A stretch of DNA of 41,145 bases, taken from NCBI GenBank assembly GCA_002377585.1, contig DFQC01000019.1, forward strand, positions 1-41,145. Direction: 5' to 3'. The notes beneath the pieces are model-generated. The model did no database searches. It was not told where the DNA came from and saw only the letters and a program-made list of their open reading frames with translations. Positions 8,395 to 16,378 of this stretch are shown here, piece after piece. Position numbers and translations under genes: made by a program. This DNA comes from Anaerolineales bacterium UBA3499. GTDB taxonomy: Bacteria; Chloroflexota; Anaerolineae; Anaerolineales; UBA11657. Positions within the stretch are counted from its first letter, which is position 1, and each line of letters begins with the position of its first letter.

Positions 8395-8910
8395 ATGGAT
8401 TGCTCTATAGTAAGTATACGTAAAAATAATTTACAGGGCAATTTAGACGAGATCCAAGACCTGTTTTGGGAGTATCTTGAGTGGGCTAACATGCGTCTGA
8501 ATCAGGAGTACTCTATTAACTTGGAGATTAAATCCATAATAGAGCAAGATATGCAAAAGATTGAAATGTTCATGTACCCATATTCTCGTTTGTTATTAGC
8601 TAAAGATGGCGATTTTCCTGTTGGCATAGTATGTATCAGAAAAATTCTACAAGATGTAGGAGAAATCAAACGGATGTATGTGAGACCCAAGCTTCGTGGT
8701 CAGGGCATAGGAAGACTATTGCTGGAATCAGCCGTTTTGGAATCGCGAGACATTGGATACTCAAAGATACGGCTAGATAGTACTCGATTTATGAAAACTG
8801 CGCATGCTTTGTATAAAAGTGCAGGCTTTTATGAGATAGACCCGTATTTGGAAAGTGAGATACCGTCCATGTTTCATCAGTACTGGGTTTTCATGGAGAA
8901 ACAATTGTAG
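8395..8910 (+). CDS. GNAT-family N-acetyltransferase
   Basis: A 171-residue GNAT protein. The acetyl-CoA pyrophosphate loop reads RPKLRGQGIGRLLLE (about residues 97-111), after a beta-4 strand ending EIKRMYV. ALYKSAGFYEI near the end is the usual beta-6/alpha-4 region. The ATG directly abuts the TAG of the preceding gene, so translation is probably coupled. It likely acetylates an amine produced or exported by this operon; the substrate is unknown. Confidence 0.85.
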   Translation: MDCSIVSIRKNNLQGNLDEIQDLFWEYLEWANMRLNQEYSINLEIKSIIEQDMQKIEMFMYPYSRLLLAKDGDFPVGIVCIRKILQDVGEIKRMYVRPKLRGQGIGRLLLESAVLESRDIGYSKIRLDSTRFMKTAHALYKSAGFYEIDPYLESEIPSMFHQYWVFMEKQL

Positions 8911-8911
8911 T

Positions 8912-9283
8912 ATGTCTATGATTAACGGTATAGCAGGTTTGATAATATGGACAGATAATCTGGAGGTTCTCTTAAATTTTTATCGTGATGTACTGCAATT
9001 AGTGCCACATTCGGTAAAATCGGACTTTGTCTCTTTTCGGTGGGGTGATACTAGATTGAATATTGGTACTCACTCCGAGATAAAGGGGCTATCCAAAGAC
9101 AGGTTCAGGATTATGATAAATCTTAGAGTCAATGATGTGCGCAATGTGCACAATAGTCTTGAAGAGAGAGGTGTTGCTTTTATACGGCCACCTGAGCAAG
9201 AACATTGGGGTGGTTGGATTTGTACGCTCAGTGACCCAGATGGAAACATCATCCAGCTTGTGCAAGATGACAGAAAAATGTGA
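8912..9283 (+). CDS. VOC-superfamily protein (glyoxalase/dioxygenase/resistance fold)
   Basis: A 123-residue single-domain vicinal-oxygen-chelate protein made of two beta-alpha-beta-beta-beta modules. The first opens with INGIAGLIIWTDNLEVLLNFY and the second ends in CTLSDPDGNIIQLVQ, where the Glu/Asp metal-ligand region normally lies. The frame is open into the upstream GNAT gene, but the ATG at 8912, one base after that gene's stop, gives a normal N terminus. VOC proteins isomerise, split C-C bonds, or bind and sequester drugs. The role in this operon is open. Confidence 0.8.
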   Translation: MSMINGIAGLIIWTDNLEVLLNFYRDVLQLVPHSVKSDFVSFRWGDTRLNIGTHSEIKGLSKDRFRIMINLRVNDVRNVHNSLEERGVAFIRPPEQEHWGGWICTLSDPDGNIIQLVQDDRKM

Positions 9284-9358
9284 TTGCAATCAAGTGATTG
9301 AAACAATCATATAGGTAGAATACCATATTGACTCATGTATAGTTATAGTATGCATACT
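9281..9358. promoter_or_regulatory. Cluster of dyad-symmetric elements before the ABC exporter
   Basis: TGATTGCAATCA (9281-9292) is a perfect 12-bp palindrome starting at the VOC stop codon. Two bases later the same half-sites recur as TGATTG-AAA-CAATCA (9295-9309). A different perfect palindrome, AGTATGCATACT, occupies 9347-9358 just behind a TTGACT (9328-9333). No T-tract follows, so these look like operators rather than a terminator. Confidence 0.55.
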
Positions 9359-9375
9359 CAGAGTAAATTGACTTT

Positions 9376-11160
9376 GTGTATTTCAAAAGGATATATATTT
9401 TGCGTTTAACTAGACATATACTTGAAATATTGCAGGGTCAAGGAAGATATATGACGTTATCGGTTCTCTGTGGTGTAGTATTTGCTGGCACCAATCTTAT
9501 ACCTCCGCTTTTGATTCGCAGAATGATTGAATGGATTGTCGAAGGTGGTGCAGACGAATCAGATATCATCGGGGTGACTGTGTCGCTTTTCGGACTATAT
9601 TTGTTAAGAGGTGCCACACGATATGGATATGGTGTTTTCTCTCACATGGCTGCTTACAGCGTTATGTGTAGCCTTATGAATCGTGTGTATCAACACATAC
9701 AACATTTGTCTCATCGTTTTTTGAACGATCAGCGTACGGGAAGTCTTATGACAAGGTCAATCAATGATATTGAAACTGTGGAAGATTTTATTGCCCATGG
9801 TATTCCTGAAACATTATTAGCTTTAATAATACCTACTTCAATGATGACCGTGCTTTTTATACTGAATCCTACACTTGCAATGGTGGCACTTGTACCAGTT
9901 CCATTCGCATCTTGGCTAGTTTACAAATATGTGTCGCCTGTTCGTCAGATGTGGCGAAGTGTGCGTGGAAGCTTGACAGAGCTAATTGCATCTGTCCAGG
10001 ATAATATCTCAGGCATAACGGTCATAAAGTCGTTTGCACAGGAGACAAATAGTGCGGCGCAAATAAAAGAGAAAAGTGTTCGCTTTCGCGATGAGATGAT
10101 AAGGGCTAATACGGTATCTCTTTTGCCTGCTGGTATTATTGAAGCAGTAGGTGGTCTCGGAATTGTGCTGGTCATATGGTCTGGTGGCGGGATGTCAATG
10201 CGGGGACAAGTGAGTGTAGCTGATATTTTCATTTTTGTAGTTTATATGGGCTACATATACCAGCCTTTTTTGACACTTGCTTCTATCAATGATGTGCTTC
10301 AAAAAGCTACTACTAGTATAGATCGCGTGTTTGAATTGCTAGCTGAGGAATCTGACATAGTAGATCGATCGAATTCCGTTTCTCCGGGTGATATGAAATT
10401 CAACATTTCCTTTGATCATGTTACCTTTGGGTACAAGAAAGGTTTGTCAATACTCCATGATATTTCCTTTGATGTAAACCAGGGTGAAATAGTTGCTTTG
10501 GTCGGTCCTACTGGTGCAGGTAAGACTACTATCTGTAATCTCATACCGAGGTTTTGGGATCCTGATATTGGTTGTGTAAAAGTAGGTGGATACGAAGTAA
10601 ATAATTTAAATTTAAGGTTTTTACGTGGAAATATTGCTGCAGTTCTGCAGGACGTGTTTCTGTTTCATGGCACAGTTAGACATAATATACTTTTTGGTAG
10701 GCCGGAGGCCAGTCAAGATGAAGTGATTTCTGCAGCACAAATAGCTAATGCTGAGGAATTTATATTGGATATGCCAGATGGATATGAATCTATCATTGGT
10801 GAACGTGGAGTACGTCTGTCTGGAGGCCAGAAGCAACGTCTTTCCATTGCGCGCGCTATTTTAAAGGATGCCCCAATACTAATTTTAGATGAAGCCACCT
10901 CCGCAGTGGACGTAGAAACAGAGATGCTCATACAACAGGCGATTACACGGCTGGTTGCTAATCGAACTGTTGTGGTAATTGCTCACCGTCTTTCCACTGT
11001 ACGTAATGCCGACAAGGTAGTTGTATTAGAAAATGGTCGAATAGTGGAATCAGGTTCTCATAGTACTTTGATTGAGCAGAATGGGACATATGCACGTATG
11101 TTACAAGCGCAAGATGTTGCAAGTGATTGGTCATTTGAAACCAATGTTGATCAGAGATGA
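9376..11160 (+). CDS. ABC exporter, fused permease and ATPase
   Basis: A 594-residue half-transporter of the MsbA/multidrug type. The first ~310 residues form a six-helix exporter domain and the rest is the nucleotide-binding domain. Walker A is GPTGAGKTT at 377-385, the signature LSGGQKQR starts at 481, Walker B ILILDEA is near 500-506, and the H-loop is in VIAHRLSTVR. It probably works as a homodimer exporting a lipid, drug or small molecule. The given start is GTG; a TTG at 9400 with AAAAGG nine bases upstream is an equally good start. It follows the catabolic block by 92 bp that hold palindromes, so it may be co-regulated or form a separate unit. Confidence 0.92.
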   Translation: MYFKRIYILRLTRHILEILQGQGRYMTLSVLCGVVFAGTNLIPPLLIRRMIEWIVEGGADESDIIGVTVSLFGLYLLRGATRYGYGVFSHMAAYSVMCSLMNRVYQHIQHLSHRFLNDQRTGSLMTRSINDIETVEDFIAHGIPETLLALIIPTSMMTVLFILNPTLAMVALVPVPFASWLVYKYVSPVRQMWRSVRGSLTELIASVQDNISGITVIKSFAQETNSAAQIKEKSVRFRDEMIRANTVSLLPAGIIEAVGGLGIVLVIWSGGGMSMRGQVSVADIFIFVVYMGYIYQPFLTLASINDVLQKATTSIDRVFELLAEESDIVDRSNSVSPGDMKFNISFDHVTFGYKKGLSILHDISFDVNQGEIVALVGPTGAGKTTICNLIPRFWDPDIGCVKVGGYEVNNLNLRFLRGNIAAVLQDVFLFHGTVRHNILFGRPEASQDEVISAAQIANAEEFILDMPDGYESIIGERGVRLSGGQKQRLSIARAILKDAPILILDEATSAVDVETEMLIQQAITRLVANRTVVVIAHRLSTVRNADKVVVLENGRIVESGSHSTLIEQNGTYARMLQAQDVASDWSFETNVDQR

Positions 11161-11260
11161 ATCAATATTGAAACAAGATTAAGCGCACATCTTGGTAATT
11201 CAAATTATCAGACAATGAGAATAGCTCAAAATGATATAGTTACATTATCTTGTGGCACTC

Positions 11261-11269
11261 TGCTATAAT
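11261..11269 (+). promoter_or_regulatory. Extended -10 promoter of the leuS leader
   Basis: TGCTATAAT is a perfect extended -10 with predicted transcript start near 11276, giving a leader of about 370 nt before leuS. A second TATAAT at 11282-11287 may add a start. Confidence 0.6.
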
Positions 11270-11320
11270 TGTCGGGTTGTCTATAATCTGGCGAATAAAA
11301 GTCAGCAATATATAGGTAAA

Positions 11321-11565
11321 CATAGAAGAGGAGTATTAGGCCATCCTCCAGAGAGTCAGGGTAACAGGCTGAGAACCTGACATGTGTTAGAGGAACACTA
11401 AAAAGGCTCAACTCGCCTCTGAGTACTGTGGATGAAATTGATTAGTCCGCAGCGGAAATGTCCGTTATCACATTTTTAAAGAGGGTGGAGTTAATCAATT
11501 ATCTTCACCAAGTAGGGTGGTACCGCGGATTCCCTTTCGTCCCTGAACGGACGTGGGGATTTTTG
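11321..11565 (+). ncRNA. T-box leader, leucine specific
   Basis: A tRNA-sensing riboswitch. The T-box core AGGGTGGTACCGCGG is at 11514-11528, with the bulge UGGU that pairs with the acceptor end ACCA of uncharged tRNA. The base of stem I pairs AGAGG (11327-11331) with CCTCT (11416-11420). The specifier region reads GAAC-A-CTA-A at 11393-11401, giving leucine codon CUA (11398-11400), consistent with the downstream leuS. Stem III is GGTGGAG/CTTCACC (11484-11509). Uncharged tRNA-Leu should stabilise the antiterminator and permit leuS transcription. Confidence 0.9.
11529..11564 (+). terminator. Regulated terminator of the T-box leader
   Basis: ATTCCC pairs with GGGGAT and CGTCC with GGACG around a CTGAAC loop, followed by five Ts. 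Its 5' side abuts the T-box core, so it is mutually exclusive with the antiterminator. Confidence 0.85.
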
Positions 11566-11646
11566 GTTAAATAGCTGACAGCATAGATTAATGTAGTTCT
11601 TGCATGTAACAAAAATTGGAAAATTATTAGTAATAGGAAGGCGTGT

Positions 11647-14109
11647 ATGGAAACATCTAAATATGTTCCACAGGAAATTGAGTCTCGATGGCAGCAGCGA
11701 TGGGATGAAGATCAGTTATATCGAGCTTTGGTTGACCATACTAAAGAAAAATACTATTCGTTGACCATGTTACCTTATCCAAGTGGGGATTTGCATATTG
11801 GTCATTGGTATGCAATGACCCCATCCGATGCACGTGCTAGATATATGCGTATGCAGGGGTATAACGTAATGTTCCCTATTGGCTTTGATGCATTTGGCTT
11901 ACCAGCTGAAAATGCTGCAATTAAACGGAATGTACATCCAAAGGAATGGACCTATAAGAATATTGACAATATGCGTAGACAACTTAGGACAATGGGCGCG
12001 ATGTGGGATTGGGAACGAGAAGCTGTTTCTTGCGACCCGGGTTATTATCGTTGGAGTCAGTGGTTCTTCTTGCAATTGTATAAGAATGATATGGTGTATC
12101 GCAAGCAATCTCCTGTTGACTATTGTCCTAACTGTAACACTACCCTTGCTCGCGAACAGGTCTGGGGTGATGATCGTCATTGTGAGAGATGTAGTACTCC
12201 AGTGATAAAGAAAGATCTTGAGCAGTGGTTTTTCAAGATTACAGATTATTCGGAAGAATTGTTGGATTATTCGCTTATTGACTGGCCTGATCGGGTGAAG
12301 TTGTTGCAGACTAATTGGATTGGGCGTAGTGAAGGGGCGCATGTTGAATTTTATACTGAGGACTCACAAGTCATCGAAGTGTTCACCACTCGTCCTGATA
12401 CTCTTTGGGGCGCAACATTTATGGTCCTCGCTCCTGAGCATAATTTAGTAGAAAGTTTAACGACCGAAGAGAAACGATCCGAAGTGGAAGCTTATGTGGA
12501 AGCTGCAGTACGCAAGACTGATGTCCAACGTGAGTCTGTTAACAGAGTAAAAACCGGGGTTTTTACCGGGGGCTATGCTATTAATCCAGTGAATAAGGAG
12601 CGTATCCCAGTATGGGTGGCCGACTATGTTTTGATCACTTATGGCACTGGGGCAATAATGGCAGTTCCTGCGCATGATGAGCGAGACTTTGAATTCGCTC
12701 GTAAATATGGCATAGAAGTAAGACCAGTTATTCATGATCCCAAAGAATCTGTTCCGCCAGATGGTGCCGCTATGAAGGAGCCTACATTAACACTTGGTAA
12801 TATGATCAATTCTGGTCCGCTGACAGATACCCCAGCATCCGAGTCTGTTGAGAAGACATTAGACTGGCTTGAAAGCCAAGACATTGGGAAAAGAGCCATA
12901 AATTACCGTTTGCATGATTGGTTAATCTCGAGACAACGGTATTGGGGAACACCTATTCCTATGACCTATTGCGTAAAATGTGGAGTGCAACCAGTTGATG
13001 AGGATCAGTTGCCAGTATTGTTGCCGGATGAAATTGAATGGCGACCCACAGGTGAAAGTCCACTCAAATATCATTCAACATGGAAGAAGACAACATGTCG
13101 AGAGTGTGGAGGAGATGCTACTCGAGAAACTGATACTATGGATACTTTTATGTGTTCGGCGTGGTATCAGTATAGATACCTAAGCCCAGAATATGATTCT
13201 GGTCCTTGGGACAAAAAAGAACTTGACTATTGGATGCCTGTGGATACGTATACAGGTGGAATCGAGCATGCAACTATGCATCTCATATATTTTCGCTATT
13301 TTACTAAAGCGCTGCGTGACATAGGTTTATTGGAGTACGATGAGCCTGTAATGACATTGAGAAATCAAGGTGTTATATTGGGTGAAGACTCGGAAAAAAT
13401 GTCTAAGAGTCGAGGTAATGTAGTAGCTCCAGACGAGTTGGTAAATAAATATGGTGCTGATGCTGTTCGCGCATATTTGATGTTTTTTGCGAGATGGGAC
13501 CAAGGTGCACCTTGGAGTGGAAGTGGTATTGAAGGTGTATCGCGTTGGTTGCAAAGAGTTTGGCGAATTGTGATGGAATCGCACAATGACAGAGAAGTTG
13601 GTACAACCGACCAGGGTGATGTTCGTGATTTGCATCGTAAGGTTCATCAAACTATCAAGCAGATTAGTCACGACATGGAGCATTTTCAATTTAACACTGT
13701 TATATCAGCACTAATGGAATTAACAAATGCACTTAATAAAGCCGTCTCAGATAAGCTTACCAATACGGAGGTATTTGATCACGGGTTGGAAACTCTTATA
13801 AAATTGATGGCCCCTGTCACACCCCATATAAGTGAAGAATTGTGGTCTCAATTGAACAATCCTTATAGTGTTCATCAGCAACCTTGGCCTGTGGCAGATG
13901 ATGAAGCAATTTTAGAAGACGAAATAACTTTAATTGTGCAGGTCAACGGAAAGGTGCGTGAAAGACTGATAGTTCCTGCTACGATAGATTCTGAAAGTGC
14001 AAAAGCACATGCATTAAGCAGTGAAAATGTGAAGCGATATCTTGATGGAAAAGATGTGCAAAAAGTGATTTATGTACCCGGAAGACTAGTCAACATAGTT
14101 GTAAAATAG
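11647..14109 (+). CDS. leuS: Leucyl-tRNA synthetase
   Basis: A class I aminoacyl-tRNA synthetase that charges tRNA-Leu, 820 aa, normal for bacterial LeuRS. HIGH appears as DLHIGHW (H50-H53) and the KMSKS loop as 584-588. A zinc-knuckle-like CPNCN...CERC lies before the CP1 editing domain, which carries TTRPDTLWGATF. The anticodon-binding helices and C-terminal domain with VNGKVRERLIVP complete the protein. AGGAAGG precedes the ATG at a good distance. Expression is controlled by the T-box leader upstream. It is convergent with lexA, with only 31 bp between the stops. Confidence 0.98.
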   Translation: METSKYVPQEIESRWQQRWDEDQLYRALVDHTKEKYYSLTMLPYPSGDLHIGHWYAMTPSDARARYMRMQGYNVMFPIGFDAFGLPAENAAIKRNVHPKEWTYKNIDNMRRQLRTMGAMWDWEREAVSCDPGYYRWSQWFFLQLYKNDMVYRKQSPVDYCPNCNTTLAREQVWGDDRHCERCSTPVIKKDLEQWFFKITDYSEELLDYSLIDWPDRVKLLQTNWIGRSEGAHVEFYTEDSQVIEVFTTRPDTLWGATFMVLAPEHNLVESLTTEEKRSEVEAYVEAAVRKTDVQRESVNRVKTGVFTGGYAINPVNKERIPVWVADYVLITYGTGAIMAVPAHDERDFEFARKYGIEVRPVIHDPKESVPPDGAAMKEPTLTLGNMINSGPLTDTPASESVEKTLDWLESQDIGKRAINYRLHDWLISRQRYWGTPIPMTYCVKCGVQPVDEDQLPVLLPDEIEWRPTGESPLKYHSTWKKTTCRECGGDATRETDTMDTFMCSAWYQYRYLSPEYDSGPWDKKELDYWMPVDTYTGGIEHATMHLIYFRYFTKALRDIGLLEYDEPVMTLRNQGVILGEDSEKMSKSRGNVVAPDELVNKYGADAVRAYLMFFARWDQGAPWSGSGIEGVSRWLQRVWRIVMESHNDREVGTTDQGDVRDLHRKVHQTIKQISHDMEHFQFNTVISALMELTNALNKAVSDKLTNTEVFDHGLETLIKLMAPVTPHISEELWSQLNNPYSVHQQPWPVADDEAILEDEITLIVQVNGKVRERLIVPATIDSESAKAHALSSENVKRYLDGKDVQKVIYVPGRLVNIVVK

Positions 14110-14140
14110 TCTCCGTGTTGGTTTTGAGAGATTTATCCTA

Positions 14141-14806
14141 TTAGTTTGATTTGATAGGCGTGGTTTTTTGTGATGATATCTGCCGGAAAACCAGTATTAC
14201 TTTTCCTTGTATTCGTATAGTTGATGGGTCGAGATAAATTGCGTCCATAGTGGGATTGGCTGGCTGTAGGCGCACCATGTCGTTTTCTAGATAAAAATAT
14301 TTCAGTGTTGTTTCCTCGCTATTAATCAACCAAATGGCTGCAAGATCACCATTGTTCACCTGCACCTGTTGTTTCATTATGACGTAATCACCATCGTTTA
14401 TCATGGCGTCTATCATTGAGTCTCCTCGTACTTCTAATGCAAATATTTCTTTTTCATCTCCAACCAGATCTTGAGTAAGATTAATGGTTTCGTCCGGTGC
14501 ATAAGAGACTGCAGCTTCGGGGAAGTGTACTGGCTCACTTGCAAATATCCGACCCACTAGTGGTATTTGTACTAGCCTACTTGCTTTATTCTTGTCTAGC
14601 TGGATTCCACGGGACACGCGCATCATTCTGTTGATATAACCTTCATTTTCCAACTTGTTGAGGTTGTAATTAACAACAGATGTTGAAGTTATTTGGCATG
14701 CTTTTCCTATTTCGCGGATTGTAGGCGGATACGAATGTTGACTAATGAAATTAGTTATGAAGTCGAGCATGTTTTCTTGCCTGGCCGAAAGCTTGCTTTT
14801 TGCCAT
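14141..14806 (-). CDS. lexA: LexA SOS repressor
   Basis: A transcriptional repressor and self-cleaving S24 peptidase, 221 aa. The N-terminal winged helix-turn-helix (about 1-70) includes PPTIREIGKACQITSTSVVNY. The catalytic dyad is Ser130 (VRGDSMID) and Lys169 (TTLKYF). The cleavage region reads VGRIFASEPV, so the scissile bond would be Ala89-Ser90 instead of the usual Ala-Gly. AAGGTG supports the start. Its promoter contains a LexA box (14866-14877), which implies autoregulation. RecA-stimulated cleavage is expected from the family. Confidence 0.95.
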   Translation of the reverse strand: MAKSKLSARQENMLDFITNFISQHSYPPTIREIGKACQITSTSVVNYNLNKLENEGYINRMMRVSRGIQLDKNKASRLVQIPLVGRIFASEPVHFPEAAVSYAPDETINLTQDLVGDEKEIFALEVRGDSMIDAMINDGDYVIMKQQVQVNNGDLAAIWLINSEETTLKYFYLENDMVRLQPANPTMDAIYLDPSTIRIQGKVILVFRQISSQKTTPIKSN

Positions 14807-14856
14807 GAATTCACCTTATTAATTGGTTTGCTAAAATTTTCTAAGGAAGCACTGTG

Positions 14857-14885
14857 ATAATATCAGAACAAGTGTTCCGTGTCAA
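14857..14885 (-). promoter_or_regulatory. lexA promoter with nested LexA (SOS) box
   Basis: On the minus strand a perfect -35 TTGACA (14880-14885) and a -10 TATTAT (14857-14862) are separated by exactly 17 bp. That spacer contains GAAC-AAGT-GTTC (14866-14877), which fits the Gram-positive-type LexA box GAAC-N4-GTTC. Bound LexA would block polymerase directly, giving autorepression. Confidence 0.85.
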
Positions 14886-14944
14886 TTTTGTGTTGGGGTG
14901 GTCCAATTGTAGACTTGTAGTTTGGTGCTGATTAGTCTTTACAG

Positions 14945-15017
14945 AGCCACCTCGGGGATTTGAACCCCGAACCTAGCACTTACGAAGCGCTTGCTCTGCC
15001 AATTGAGCTAAGGTGGC
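14945..15017 (-). tRNA. tRNA-Thr(CGT)
   Basis: On the minus strand the acceptor GCCACCT pairs with AGGTGGC. The anticodon stem AGCGC/GTGCT encloses TTCGTAA, giving anticodon CGT for ACG codons. The T arm is CGGGG TTCAAAT CCCCG. The discriminator is U and CCA is not encoded. Confidence 0.95.
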
Positions 15018-15027
15018 AACTGGACCG

Positions 15028-15036
15028 ATTTTACCA
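15028..15036 (-). promoter_or_regulatory. Extended -10 promoter of tRNA-Thr
   Basis: The minus strand reads TGGTAAAAT, an extended -10 whose start would fall a few bases before the tRNA. No clear -35 is visible. Confidence 0.4.
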
Positions 15037-15093
15037 GACGTGTAAACAGTGGCATAGGTTGGCTTGTACTGATTTATGAGGGATAATGAATGT

Positions 15094-16335
15094 ATGCGCG
15101 TTGCTATGATATCTGTACACACATGTCCTTTAGCGGTGTTAGGGGGTAAGGAAAGTGGTGGCATGAATGTTTATGTTCGTGAGTTGACTCGCGAGCTAGG
15201 TCGTCAAGGTATCGGTGTTGATGTTTTCACTAGATCGCAAGATGAACATCAGTCACACATAAAACATGATTTGGATAACGGAAATCGTGTCTTTCATATT
15301 CCTGCTGGTCCTGAAAGACCAATTCCCAAAACTGATCTATACGAATGGTTGCCCGAATTTACTGGTGGGGTGAAGCTAGCATCTGTATTATTAGATGAAC
15401 AATATGATTTAGTACATTCGCATTATTGGTTGTCTGGAGTAGCTGCGCTCGAACTACAGAAATGGTGGGATGTTCCTATAGTGCATATGGCGCATACTCT
15501 TGGGATCAACAAAAACAAAGTTGCCAAGGATAATCAACAACTTGAACCCCAGCTTCGTCTTGACACAGAATCAAGGCTGCCAAGATTGGTTGATAAAATA
15601 ATCGTTGCTACTGATCGTGAACGATCTCAAATAGAAGAAATGTCACGGGAATTTGTAGGGAAAACTTCCGTGATACCGCCTGGTGTGGATCTAAATGTGT
15701 TTCATCCATATATTCAGTCCGAAGCGAGGCATCAGCTGGATATTCCACTCGATAACAATATGGTACTTTTTGTGGGACGCATTGAGCCTCTTAAGGGAGT
15801 AGATACTCTTTTACATGCTATGCAATATCTAAAAGAGTCCGGAGAAATGCCAACAGAGATGTATATGTCTGTAATTGGTGGAGATCCCGGAAAGCCTCGT
15901 GAGACTCGTCATGCTGAGTTAGAAAAATTGATGGCTCTTCGTGATGAGCTTGGTCTTAGTGACTTAGTGGCTTTTTTGGGAAGACGGGATCAGGAAACAT
16001 TACATAGGTATTATGCAGCTGCTGATGTGGTTGTAATGCCTTCACATTATGAGTCATTCGGAATGGTTGCACTTGAGGCTATGGCTTGTGGCACACCGGT
16101 AATAGCTACAGATGTTGGAGGACTTTCTCAGCTAGTCAGAGATGGAGAGACAGGTTTCTTGGTACCTGGTATGGATGTAGTTGCTCTGGCTGAAAGTTTG
16201 GGAAAAGTACTGTCTGACAAGAAATTACGTGAGCGTTTAGGTAGACAGGCATCAGAATATGCTGAGGCTTACGCCTGGCCTGGAATTGCAGGACAGGTAA
16301 TTGATTTGTATAAGAACATATTGACTAATGCATGA
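15094..16335 (+). CDS. GT4-family glycosyltransferase (MshA/sucrose-synthase-like)
   Basis: A GT-B fold retaining glycosyltransferase, 413 aa from the ATG at 15094. I prefer that start to the ATG six codons upstream because GAGGG lies ten bases before it and the protein then starts MRVAMISVHTCPLA. The N-terminal acceptor domain has GGKESGGMNVYVREL and HSHYWLSG. The C-terminal nucleotide-sugar domain has FVGRIEPLKGVDTLL and the ExFGMVALEAMACG motif with its two catalytic-site glutamates. The nearest named relatives are the D-inositol-3-phosphate GlcNAc transferase MshA and sucrose-phosphate synthase. Without mycothiol genes in view the acceptor remains unknown. Confidence 0.88.
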   Translation: MRVAMISVHTCPLAVLGGKESGGMNVYVRELTRELGRQGIGVDVFTRSQDEHQSHIKHDLDNGNRVFHIPAGPERPIPKTDLYEWLPEFTGGVKLASVLLDEQYDLVHSHYWLSGVAALELQKWWDVPIVHMAHTLGINKNKVAKDNQQLEPQLRLDTESRLPRLVDKIIVATDRERSQIEEMSREFVGKTSVIPPGVDLNVFHPYIQSEARHQLDIPLDNNMVLFVGRIEPLKGVDTLLHAMQYLKESGEMPTEMYMSVIGGDPGKPRETRHAELEKLMALRDELGLSDLVAFLGRRDQETLHRYYAAADVVVMPSHYESFGMVALEAMACGTPVIATDVGGLSQLVRDGETGFLVPGMDVVALAESLGKVLSDKKLRERLGRQASEYAEAYAWPGIAGQVIDLYKNILTNA

Positions 16336-16354
16336 CACACAAAGGACTATTCTG

Positions 16355-16378
16355 AATTAGTGGTGATCACTAATTTTC
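16355..16378. terminator. Hairpin between convergent genes, possible terminator
   Basis: AATTAGTG and CACTAATT form an 8-bp stem with loop GTGAT, followed by a short T-run (TTTTC counting the stem end). It overlaps the stop of the leftward lipoprotein gene and would end the glycosyltransferase transcript. The weak T-tract limits confidence. Confidence 0.45.

Noticed and set aside
9451..9453. ATG with AAGGAAG upstream as start of the ABC exporter
   Set aside because: It would remove the pre-helix segment that exporters normally have, so the upstream GTG/TTG is preferred.
14973..15164. Leftward ORF overlapping tRNA-Thr
   Set aside because: It covers the tRNA and the 5' end of the glycosyltransferase gene; chance open frame.
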